Part shown: one piece after another, positions 18,067 to 25,314 of the stretch
Numbering within the stretch: the first letter of the stretch is position 1
Layout of the letters: each line of letters opens with the position of its first letter
The notes under the pieces: generated by a model
Database searches by the model: none
What the model saw: the letters and a program-made list of their open reading frames with translations, nothing else
Told to the model about the DNA's origin: nothing
Assembly (NCBI RefSeq): GCF_003051105.1
Contig: NZ_QAOO01000014.1
Span: 1-64,000 of the forward strand
Direction: 5' to 3'
Origin: Nitrosomonas nitrosa
GTDB taxonomy: Bacteria; Pseudomonadota; Gammaproteobacteria; Burkholderiales; Nitrosomonadaceae
DNA: 64,000 nucleotides
Made by a program: the position numbers and the translations under genes

Positions 18067-18573
18067 ATGCTAGAGTCACTAAAAGAAGCTGGAAAGAGCA
18101 TTAGCCGCGAATTGGGGCGCGCTTGGGAGAATCTTTCTGAAGGTTGGCGTGAGCTCCTTAGCCGTAGTGGAGAAGCGCTTACCCATTTCGCTCGTAATAA
18201 AGATAAATCGGTTGCTGAAGAAGGTGGCCAATTGCCTGTACTGCCACACTGGAGCTTGCTTGCGGGAGAAGTGGAGGAGGCCGATAAGGAAATTGTTGTG
18301 CGTGTCGAAGTACCTGGAATCGAGAAGCAAGATTGGCAAATTACCGTCGATGGCAGCATGCTTTATATAAGAGGTGAGAAACGCTTTGAGCGTATTTCCC
18401 ACGATAGTACTTATCACATCATGGAGCGGGCTTACGGCGTTTTCCAGCGATCGATTCCGCTGCCACATAATGTGGATACGGAAAAAGCCGTAGCGAATTA
18501 CAAAAATGGAGTACTAATTGTTCGTTTGCCAAAACTTGGCGAAAGCAAATCTAAAACAATCCACTTATCTTGA
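18067..18573 (+). CDS. Hsp20/alpha-crystallin family small heat-shock protein
   Basis: A 168-residue small heat-shock protein. After an amphipathic N-terminal helix region (about 1-55), the alpha-crystallin domain runs from about 75: 'DKEIVVRVEVPGIEKQDWQITVDGSMLYIRGEKR', then 'YHIMERAYGVFQRSIPLPHNVD' and the conserved 'ANYKNGVLIVRLPK'. The usual C-terminal IxI/V motif is replaced by a short 'SKTIHLS' tail. It follows the BCAM0308 gene by 64 bp with a ribosome site (gagaggag) before ATG, and is followed by a perfect 10-bp hairpin. It likely acts as an ATP-independent holdase in stress. Confidence 0.9.
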   Translation: MLESLKEAGKSISRELGRAWENLSEGWRELLSRSGEALTHFARNKDKSVAEEGGQLPVLPHWSLLAGEVEEADKEIVVRVEVPGIEKQDWQITVDGSMLYIRGEKRFERISHDSTYHIMERAYGVFQRSIPLPHNVDTEKAVANYKNGVLIVRLPKLGESKSKTIHLS

Positions 18574-18608
18574 GTCGAGATGGCCGTTGGTAAGGATATG
18601 CCAAATAT

Positions 18609-18637
18609 TACGGAATCGCTCTCGGAACGATTCCGTA
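18609..18637 (+). terminator. Perfect hairpin between hsp20 and hda
   Basis: TACGGAATCG (18609-18618) pairs perfectly with CGATTCCGTA (18628-18637) across a 9-nt loop. It sits 35 bp after the hsp20 stop and 9 bp before the hda ATG. No long U-run follows, so it may be a weak terminator or a structure that affects hda translation. Confidence 0.55.
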
Positions 18638-18646
18638 TAGATTTCT

Positions 18647-19327
18647 ATGAAACAATTATTGCTTGATCTTGCATCACCTCATTTTCCTACTTTGCAAAAT
18701 TTTGTTCCGGGGCGAAATGTTGAATTACTGCAATTACTTAGGGATGCACTAACCCAACAGAATTTCGAACGTTTTATCTATGTCTGGGGTAACGTCGGTT
18801 GCGGTAAAAGCCATTTATTACAGGCAATGGTGGAAGCATTTAAACAGCAGCAATGTAAAGCAATTTATATTTCATGTGAAATGGATAGCGATTTTCCGGT
18901 CGATGCAAGTGCTATTGACTGCATAGCAGTCGATAATATAGAACGGCTGGGGGAGATTGCTCAAATCAAATTATTCAACCTATATAATCAAGTGCGCGAA
19001 GTAGACGGCACGCTGTTCTTGGCGAGTGGCAATACATTACCTGGACAATTGCTTTTGCGACAAGATTTAGTGACACGTTTAAGCTGGGGACTTGTTTATC
19101 AGGTACATGAATTAACTGATGAGGAGAAAAGAGAAGCCATAAAGTGTCATGCAATCAGTTGTGGATTTGAATTGCCACAGGTTATTTGTGATTATCTGTT
19201 GCGGCACGAACAACGCGATTTACCCTCTTTGATCAAAATTATCGACGCATTGGATCGCTATTCTTTGACTAGACAGCGACAAATTACATTGCCTTTATTA
19301 CGTGAATTATTACAGGATGCATTATGA
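18647..19327 (+). CDS. hda: DnaA regulatory inactivator Hda
   Basis: The 226-residue AAA+ protein resembles the DnaA ATPase domain without the DNA-binding domain. An N-terminal clamp-binding motif 'QLLLDL' (residues 3-8; QL[SP]LxL type) is followed by 'FVPGRNVELL', Walker A 'VWGNVGCGKSHLLQAM', sensor region 'ASGNTLP' and 'LVTRLSWGLVYQVHEL'. With the sliding clamp it stimulates hydrolysis of DnaA-bound ATP and limits re-initiation. It overlaps the next gene by 4 bases (ATGA). I recall hda directly following the perM-type gene in related bacteria. Confidence 0.88.
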   Translation: MKQLLLDLASPHFPTLQNFVPGRNVELLQLLRDALTQQNFERFIYVWGNVGCGKSHLLQAMVEAFKQQQCKAIYISCEMDSDFPVDASAIDCIAVDNIERLGEIAQIKLFNLYNQVREVDGTLFLASGNTLPGQLLLRQDLVTRLSWGLVYQVHELTDEEKREAIKCHAISCGFELPQVICDYLLRHEQRDLPSLIKIIDALDRYSLTRQRQITLPLLRELLQDAL

Positions 19328-19986
19328 AGCTGGCTTTATTTGATCTTGACAATACGCTGCTTACAGGAGATAGCGATTTTCAATGGGCGCAATTTCTAAT
19401 CGAGCAGAAAGTGCTGGATCGTGAAGTATATGAAGCACGAAATATCGAATTTTATGAGCAATATAAAGCAGGGACGCTGGATATTCATGAATTTCTCGAT
19501 TTCCAGCTGAAACCGTTGGCGCGGCATCCACGAGAGCAGCTTGATGCGTGGCGTAGCGAATTCATGCAAAAAAAAATCATTCCTTTGATTGCACCCGGTG
19601 CACGGGATCTAATTGAGAAGCATAAGCTGGAACGTAACTTATGCATCATTATTACGGCTACCAATAGTTTTGTGACGGCACCGATTGCGCGAGTATTGGG
19701 CATTGATCATCTGATTGCTACCGAACCTGAGCAAAAAAATGGACAGTTCACGGGGAAGGTGTCGGGGGTACCCTGCTTTAGGGAAGGGAAAATTACGCGT
19801 TTAGAACAATGGTTGGATGAGCATAATCTAACTTGGCTTTCCTTTCTTGAAAGTTGGTTTTACAGTGATTCACTCAATGATTTACCGCTTTTGAAGAAAG
19901 TGACCCACCCTGTTGCAGTGGATCCTGATGCGACCCTTGAAGGACATGCGCGTAGAAATGGTTGGCCGGTGATTAGCTTGCGTTAG
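19324..19986 (+). CDS. HAD-IB family phosphatase (SerB-like)
   Basis: A 220-residue haloacid dehalogenase-superfamily hydrolase of the IB type. Motif I is 'LALFDLDNTLL' (nucleophile Asp7 and Asp9), motif II is the Thr in 'IIITATNSFVTAPIA', motif III/IV is 'FYSDSLNDLPLL'. The cap region carries 'EFYEQYKAGTLDIHEFLDFQLKPL'. Members act on phosphoserine, phosphohomoserine or histidinol-phosphate-like substrates; which one is not visible. It is translationally coupled to hda by a 4-base overlap, a linkage I recall in betaproteobacteria. Confidence 0.88.
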   Translation: MKLALFDLDNTLLTGDSDFQWAQFLIEQKVLDREVYEARNIEFYEQYKAGTLDIHEFLDFQLKPLARHPREQLDAWRSEFMQKKIIPLIAPGARDLIEKHKLERNLCIIITATNSFVTAPIARVLGIDHLIATEPEQKNGQFTGKVSGVPCFREGKITRLEQWLDEHNLTWLSFLESWFYSDSLNDLPLLKKVTHPVAVDPDATLEGHARRNGWPVISLR

Positions 19987-20037
19987 TTTTAATAGTGTGA
20001 TTATGTTTTATTGTTAATCATCAACGGAGAGTTCATC

Positions 20038-20442
20038 GTGACCATAAAAATAAGATTTTTGCTCCTTAGTGCGCTGATGCTGAGTCTTACGGGTGGTTTC
20101 ATACCTGATTCAGCGGCAACGCATATTTCAAAGCCTGTGCTCAAGGAATATAAAGTCGAATACGATCTAGGGGAAAAGATCGTTTTAGTGGGGTGGGTGG
20201 AGTATGACGATCAGCCTACTTCAGACGTATTGTTGAATGTGAAGGTATTTCAGCCGGAAGGAGTGGAGCTGCTGGAGCGATCAATTGTGAGTGATGAACG
20301 AGGCTATTTTAGGATAGAGTTGGAAACAGAAAACCTTTCGCCCGGAAATTATCGAATCGTGGTGACTTCTCATTGTCGGGAAGTGCATCGATCCATATGC
20401 AATTATCGGAATGAGGCGCTGACAATTCGCTTGAAACAGTGA
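20038..20442 (+). CDS. Small secreted protein with one Ig-like/macroglobulin-type domain
   Basis: A 134-residue protein with a signal peptide (hydrophobic 'FLLLSALMLSLTGGF', cleavage near 'DSAAT'). The mature part looks like a single beta-sandwich: 'YDLGEKIVLVGWVEYDDQP' then 'SIVSDERGYFRIELETENLSPGNYRIVVTSHCR', the pattern of MG2/carboxypeptidase-regulatory-like domains. Two cysteines near the end could pair. GTG 20038 was chosen because it follows 'cggagag' at a good distance; the longer in-frame TTG at 20011 adds residues without a signal-like character. Its stop lies 4 bp from the convergent protease gene. Function unknown. Confidence 0.6.
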   Translation: MTIKIRFLLLSALMLSLTGGFIPDSAATHISKPVLKEYKVEYDLGEKIVLVGWVEYDDQPTSDVLLNVKVFQPEGVELLERSIVSDERGYFRIELETENLSPGNYRIVVTSHCREVHRSICNYRNEALTIRLKQ

Positions 20443-20446
20443 TAAT

Positions 20447-20920
20447 CTAGGCTTTGCATTTGATTTCAAAGCTACCAATGTGGCATAGCTTACTTACTAA
20501 TTTGATTGCTTCTTCAAGATTGATACGGGCTTTCGCGCTTAGTTCTTCGCAAAGTGCAAAATGATAGCCACGGATTCGCAGTAAATAAGCGGGAGGCGGT
20601 TTTTGCCTATAGACTTGTTGGTATATATGTAACACAGTATGGGGTGTCATGGCGTGTGTCGTATAGCTATTATCTTTTGCTGCGGCAACTTTGGAGAAAA
20701 CAAATGGCTCGGTACATGATAAGTCGGCATCAATAAACATAATTTGATCACGTTCAATAAAATCCATGATATGCTCGACTTGTAACTGCATATCATTTTG
20801 ACACTCAATGTGACCGAGTTTTAACAGCTCAATTCGGGCGACGAGACTTGGGCCGAGCGCATCATCTCCCCGACTGGGGTTGCCGTAGCCAAATAGCAAC
20901 AATTTGCGTGAAGTGTTCAT
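20447..20920 (-). CDS. Hydrogenase maturation protease (HyaD/HoxW type)
   Basis: A 157-residue member of the family that cuts the C-terminal peptide from the large subunit of [NiFe] hydrogenase after nickel insertion. It begins with 'LLFGYGNPSRGDDALGPSLV' (metal-binding acidic residue in the GDD segment), has 'MFIDADLSCTEPF' with the second acidic site, and 'THAMTPHTVLHIYQQVY' with the conserved His. The GNPSRGDD form fits proteases of cytoplasmic group 3 (HoxW-like) enzymes. No hydrogenase structural or hyp gene is in this window, so the partner must lie elsewhere or be absent. Confidence 0.85.
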   Translation of the reverse strand: MNTSRKLLLFGYGNPSRGDDALGPSLVARIELLKLGHIECQNDMQLQVEHIMDFIERDQIMFIDADLSCTEPFVFSKVAAAKDNSYTTHAMTPHTVLHIYQQVYRQKPPPAYLLRIRGYHFALCEELSAKARINLEEAIKLVSKLCHIGSFEIKCKA

Positions 20921-20973
20921 AAATAAGTTGCTAACCTGATTCTAATAGACGATATCTCGGAGTACGGAAATCA

Positions 20974-21906
20974 TTAGGGTGCGCGGCATATGAGCTTCTG
21001 GTTTATTGTGCTCAGAGCTTGGTATGTTGCGTCATAACCCCTGCTAATTATTTTGTCTGCCTGGTCGAATTCGAGAAAATGAATGTCTCCTAGAGGTGGG
21101 CGAATGATCAGCTCTGGTTTATCAATTTTTAAGCGTGCTTCAGATATCTTGGCACTCATGATATTGATAGAAGATACGATAATTTCAAAGATATTCGGTG
21201 ACGCGTTTGGTTCTAACCATTTTTTGAGTTGCTTGATTGTCAACTGGTTTTTAATGTCAAGTGCTTTTTTAATATGTTCCTGTGAGGTTTCATGGGTGGT
21301 GGATAAATCGGTTCCTTGAGTTCTAACAGTTTCATGATTTAAATCTACCGCAATGACAAATTCAGCGCCCATTGCACGAACTATATTCGTGGGTACGGGA
21401 TTGACTAACCCGCCATCGACAAGAACGCGCCCATTATCGCAAACGGGGGTAAAAATACCAGGTATTGCAATACTTGCGCGGATAGCGTGGTGTAAATTAC
21501 CTTCGCTTACGATGACTTCCTTGCCTGTCGATATGTCGGTTGTGACGATATACATTGGTATGGATAATGCTTCAATTCTAGAGACGGGGAGGTGAGCTTG
21601 CACTAATTCCATTATTTTCTTACCCTCGATCAAGCCTGACTGGGGGAGCGCTAAATCAATCAGCGAAGCAATCGTTTTCCAGTTGAATGACTTGAAAGTA
21701 GCCTCAAGTTTGTCAAGATTGCCGGCAGCATAAACTGCGCCAATCAACGCGCCTATGCTTGTGCCTGCAATATAGTCGATCTTGAGATTGTAGGCTTCCA
21801 TTGCTCGAAGTACTCCGATATGCGCGAGTCCGCGAGCCGATCCACTTCCAAGAGCAAGGCCAATTTTGGTGTTCTGGGAGACTTTAAGGAGATTTCGTTT
21901 TGACAT
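20974..21906 (-). CDS. Patatin-like phospholipase family protein (RssA-like)
   Basis: The 310-residue protein carries the patatin catalytic elements: an oxyanion-hole glycine loop 'ALGSGSARGLAHIGVLRA' near the N-terminus, the nucleophile 'IAGTSIGALIGAVYAAG' (GxSxG), 'RASIAIPGIF' and the catalytic Asp in 'LVDGGLVNPVP'. No signal peptide is seen, so it is probably a cytoplasmic or membrane-associated lipid acyl hydrolase. It ends 53 bp from the start of the hydrogenase protease gene on the same strand. It lies next to the lipid-synthesis cluster on the opposite strand but need not belong to it. Confidence 0.88.
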   Translation of the reverse strand: MSKRNLLKVSQNTKIGLALGSGSARGLAHIGVLRAMEAYNLKIDYIAGTSIGALIGAVYAAGNLDKLEATFKSFNWKTIASLIDLALPQSGLIEGKKIMELVQAHLPVSRIEALSIPMYIVTTDISTGKEVIVSEGNLHHAIRASIAIPGIFTPVCDNGRVLVDGGLVNPVPTNIVRAMGAEFVIAVDLNHETVRTQGTDLSTTHETSQEHIKKALDIKNQLTIKQLKKWLEPNASPNIFEIIVSSINIMSAKISEARLKIDKPELIIRPPLGDIHFLEFDQADKIISRGYDATYQALSTINQKLICRAP

Positions 21907-22287
21907 TAGATGAGGAGGTTATGATTTTTCTGAATGAAGATCAATATTTTTAATTTTTATGGCCAATTCTTCTGTATTGGCAGTGACAAGTGATTGAATG
22001 TTGACGGATGAAGTGATGCAAAAAATTATCTCGGCAAGTGGAATAAGCCCTAGAAAGCATGTTGTTATTACGCAACAGATTGTGAATATTGCCTTGACAG
22101 GAAAAACACCCTTATATAAGCTCCAACGTCAACGAATATGAGACACTTGTGTTTAATAAGCAACGGAAATTGATGACTCTAGGCATTTTGTAACGTATCG
22201 GTAAAAAATCTGGAATGAGTGCGTTAAAAACAAACTGCTCTGCTTATTAAATGAGATGACCAGCACCATTACTTCGAGGGGAAGATC
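21907..22287. promoter_or_regulatory. Divergent intergenic region with a candidate promoter for the sphingolipid-type operon
   Basis: This 381-bp gap separates the patatin gene from the acyl-AMP ligase. On the plus strand TTGACA at 22094-22099 is a consensus -35. Possible -10 elements are TATAAG at 22115 (15-bp spacer) or TAAGCT at 22117 (17-bp spacer), leaving a leader of about 160 bases. A purine-rich ribosome site (GAGGGGAAG) lies just before TTG 22288. Nothing else coding was seen. Confidence 0.4.
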
Positions 22288-24120
22288 TTGAGTTCGACTA
22301 TAATCAAGCTGGGCGATCCGCTAATGCAAGAATCTGGCTCTCAGCCTTCAAGCAAATTGTCAATGGCAGCGACACCTACGATTAATACGCTAGCCCAGCG
22401 GCTAGTAGAATTTGATACGCTGATTGATGCGCTAGAGTACGCAGCAGATGGAGCGACCGGTTATAATTTTTATGATGCTAAAGGAGAGTTGCGTTCTGTA
22501 CTTTCCTACAATACGCTAAAACATAATGCGCTGAGTGCCGCGCGTCGCTTGTCTGGTTTAGGTTTAGCGAGAGGTGATCGTGTTGCGCTGATTGCCGATA
22601 CCAGCCCCGAGTTTATAGAATTATTTTTTGCGTGCCGCTATGCAGGGCTTGTTCCATTTGCGATGCCTATTCCTGTTAATCTTGGCAGTCATGCAATATA
22701 TGTTCGGCAGCTACGTAGTATGCTTGAAAGCGGTCAAGCAAGCATTGCGATAGCTAATGTCGATTATTTTGGGTTTATTGAGGAAGCTGCAGAAGGGTTA
22801 AATATCGATTCATTGCAATGGATTGGGACACCTGGGCAGCTTAATAAGCTTTCGGAAGTAGATACGGTTTTTCAGCCTAGCTTACCAGAAGAGACTGCCT
22901 ATCTTCAATTTACATCAGGAAGTACGCGGATGCCCAGGGGAGTGGTTATCACTGAGCATGCTTTAATGTGTAATTTGCGGGGAATTGTGCGGAACGGATT
23001 GAAAGTACGTGCAACCGACCGGTGTGCATCATGGCTTCCGTTTTATCACGATATGGGGCTAGTCGGTTTAGTGTTGTCACCGATGGCCGCCCAACTCTCA
23101 GTTGATTATCTTGCAACGCGAGATTTCGCTATAAGACCATTGCAGTGGCTGAAATTAATCAGCCGTAATCGCTGTACGATCGCTTTTAGTCAACCATTCG
23201 GTCTTAAGCTTTGTTCGTTAAGAGTGCGTGAATCAGATCTCAAAGATCTTGATTTGAGTTGTTGGCGTGCCGCAGGTATCGGAGCTGAAATGATTCGGCC
23301 TGAAATTTTGAGGAATTTTGCAGATAAATTTTCTGCAGCTGGTTTTGATGAACGTGCTTTTTTACCCTGCTATGGGTTGGCAGAATCGACCCTTGCTGTT
23401 TCATTCTCAAATATCAGCCAAGGGGTCATGAGTTTACGGGTCGATACTAAAACACTGGTTGAGAAGAAAATGGCCGTACGCGTACAGGCTGAAGGAAGAA
23501 AATTCAATGAGTTCGTAAATTGCGGCCGTCCGCTTCCTGGTCATACAGTCAAGATTGTTGATGAAAATGGCCAAGAGTTGCCCCAGATGATGGTTGGAAG
23601 TATTTTGGTCAAGGGGGGGAGTATTATGACTGGGTATTTTAACAATCATGAAGAGACTGCTAAAACCCTTAAGCCCGGCGGATGGCTTGATACGGGTGAT
23701 ATCGGTTTTATTTTAGATGGGGATCTATATATTACCGGACGTCGCACGGATGTTATTATCGTTAATGGACGGAATATCCGTGCTCAGGATATAGAAGAGC
23801 TTGCTGAGCAACAACCGGAAGTTCGCTCTCGTGAAGCGTCAGCGTTTGGAATTAGTGGAGCTGATGATGCAACAATCGTGGTTTTGGTTGTTGAGTGTCG
23901 TCTAACCTCCGTGGAGGAAAGACAATCTCTCATTAATCGGTTGCAGCAAATGGTATACATGGCTTTTGGTGTTAATTGTCTAGTTGAGTTGGTGCCCCCG
24001 CATACCTTACCGAGAACATCTTCTGGAAAATTATCACGCTCTGCTGCTCGTCAGGGATTTCTGCAGCGTGCGAAAATGACGGATCAGATATCCGTAGCAG
24101 TTCACTCTGGAGATAGATAG
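22288..24120 (+). CDS. Fatty acyl-AMP ligase / acyl-ACP synthetase
   Basis: A 610-residue ANL-superfamily adenylating enzyme of the fatty acyl-AMP ligase type: P-loop 'TSGSTRMPRG' (209-218), 'WLPFYHDMGLVG' (the FAAL form of the core motif), 'CYGLAESTLAVSFS', 'LDTGDIGFILDGDLYITGRRTDVIIVNGRNI' and a C-terminal catalytic Lys in 'RTSSGKLSR'. FAALs load a fatty acid as acyl-AMP onto an acyl carrier protein rather than CoA. The TTG start has a ribosome site (GAGGGGAAG). The next three genes (epimerase, ACP, alpha-oxoamine synthase) follow within 10 bp or overlap, so its product most likely charges the neighbouring ACP for the synthase. Confidence 0.88.
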   Translation: MSSTIIKLGDPLMQESGSQPSSKLSMAATPTINTLAQRLVEFDTLIDALEYAADGATGYNFYDAKGELRSVLSYNTLKHNALSAARRLSGLGLARGDRVALIADTSPEFIELFFACRYAGLVPFAMPIPVNLGSHAIYVRQLRSMLESGQASIAIANVDYFGFIEEAAEGLNIDSLQWIGTPGQLNKLSEVDTVFQPSLPEETAYLQFTSGSTRMPRGVVITEHALMCNLRGIVRNGLKVRATDRCASWLPFYHDMGLVGLVLSPMAAQLSVDYLATRDFAIRPLQWLKLISRNRCTIAFSQPFGLKLCSLRVRESDLKDLDLSCWRAAGIGAEMIRPEILRNFADKFSAAGFDERAFLPCYGLAESTLAVSFSNISQGVMSLRVDTKTLVEKKMAVRVQAEGRKFNEFVNCGRPLPGHTVKIVDENGQELPQMMVGSILVKGGSIMTGYFNNHEETAKTLKPGGWLDTGDIGFILDGDLYITGRRTDVIIVNGRNIRAQDIEELAEQQPEVRSREASAFGISGADDATIVVLVVECRLTSVEERQSLINRLQQMVYMAFGVNCLVELVPPHTLPRTSSGKLSRSAARQGFLQRAKMTDQISVAVHSGDR

Positions 24121-24126
24121 TCTTAA

Positions 24127-25047
24127 ATGTCAGAAGTGGTGGCAGTAACAGGTGCCACTGGATTTATTGGTCAAGTATTGCTTGATCTCTTGTTAGAAAG
24201 AGGATGCCGAGTTCGTGCGCTGACTCGACATCCTCTTTCTGTTAAACGAGAGAATTTGGAGTGGGTTCACGGAAATCTAGATGATCATGATTCTCTACGT
24301 AAACTTGTTGCAGGGGTATCTGCTGTAATCCATTGTGCGGGTGTCGTAAGAGGAAACTCTCTGGAGAGTTTCTGGCGTTACAATGTTGACGGTACAGATA
24401 ATCTATTGCGGGCAATCATAGATCAAAAAATTAAGCCGCGTTTTCTGTTCATATCCTCATTGGCAGCCAGAAAATCCAATCTTTCGTGGTATGCCACAAG
24501 TAAATTTGAAGCCGAGCGAGTGGTAAATAATTATTCTCATGAATTTCCCTGCACGATCTTGCGTCCTGCCGCAGTATATGGACGTGGGGACAAAGAGCTA
24601 AAACCACTTTTTGAAGCAACACGCTATGGCTTACTGCCTGTTGTCGGTCATCTGAACAATCGCTTCGGTTTGTTGCATGTGGATGATCTGGTTGCAGCCA
24701 TATATTGCTGGTTCTCTGCGGATGAACCTGTCAAAGGACTATTTGAGATTGACGATGGTACGCCAGGGGGGTATACCTATCAATTGGTTGCATCTATTGC
24801 ACAAGATATACTGGGAAAACCTGTAAGATGTATTCAATTCCCTGAGGGGTTAGTTCGACTGATTGCAAACATAAATTTATCGTTATCAAAATTGCTGAAT
24901 TATTCGCCTATGTTGACTCCTGGTAAAGTAAATGAGTTGCAGCATCCTGATTGGGTGTGTGACACCATGCCTCTGAAAAGAGATTTGGTTTCCTGGTATC
25001 CGAATTTACGCCTCTGTGATACATTGCCACAATTAATTAAACACTAA
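24127..25047 (+). CDS. NAD(P)-dependent epimerase/dehydratase, CerR-like
   Basis: A 306-residue extended short-chain dehydrogenase: Rossmann 'VTGATGFIGQVLLDLLLERG' (GxxGxxG at 9-15), 'GNLDD' after the second strand, 'VIHCAGVVRG' and the catalytic Tyr122/Lys126 pair in 'WYATSKFEAE'. In the ceramide pathway of Caulobacter an enzyme of this superfamily (CerR) reduces 3-ketosphinganine-type intermediates. Operon position between the acyl-ACP ligase (6 bp gap) and ACP plus SPT-like synthase supports that role here, though the fold also fits sugar-nucleotide or sterol enzymes. Confidence 0.8.
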   Translation: MSEVVAVTGATGFIGQVLLDLLLERGCRVRALTRHPLSVKRENLEWVHGNLDDHDSLRKLVAGVSAVIHCAGVVRGNSLESFWRYNVDGTDNLLRAIIDQKIKPRFLFISSLAARKSNLSWYATSKFEAERVVNNYSHEFPCTILRPAAVYGRGDKELKPLFEATRYGLLPVVGHLNNRFGLLHVDDLVAAIYCWFSADEPVKGLFEIDDGTPGGYTYQLVASIAQDILGKPVRCIQFPEGLVRLIANINLSLSKLLNYSPMLTPGKVNELQHPDWVCDTMPLKRDLVSWYPNLRLCDTLPQLIKH

Positions 25048-25056
25048 TTTCAATGC

Positions 25057-25314
25057 ATGGTAGACATTAATCAGGAAGACATCTTGCGTCTTTTGGCCCA
25101 ACGTTTAGCGAGTTTCGCAAACCCTGAATTAGAGATTACGCCTGATACCAATCTCATAACTCAATTAGCGATCGATTCTATTAAATTGCTCAATCTTATC
25201 ATGGAATTGGAAGATCATTTTGATATCTCAATTCCTTTAAATGCGCTAACAGATGTCGTTACCGTGCGCGATCTTGCCAATTTGGTTTACAAACTCAAAT
25301 TAGATTCAAAATGA
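25057..25314 (+). CDS. Dedicated acyl carrier protein
   Basis: An 85-residue carrier protein. The 4'-phosphopantetheine site is Ser41 in 'LAIDSIKLLNLIMELEDHFDISIP', a DSI form instead of the DSL of the housekeeping AcpP, and the third helix is 'TVRDLANLVYKLK'. It overlaps the downstream synthase by 4 bases (ATGA) and follows the epimerase by 9 bp, so it is specific to this pathway. A separate acpP is present at 33341-33586 in the fatty-acid operon. Probably carries the acyl chain from the ligase to the synthase. Confidence 0.9.
   Translation: MVDINQEDILRLLAQRLASFANPELEITPDTNLITQLAIDSIKLLNLIMELEDHFDISIPLNALTDVVTVRDLANLVYKLKLDSK

Noticed and set aside
21913-21952. AGGAGG followed by a 10-codon plus-strand frame beside the patatin start
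   Set aside because: Only 2 bases separate AGGAGG from the ATG, too short for initiation, and ten codons prove nothing.
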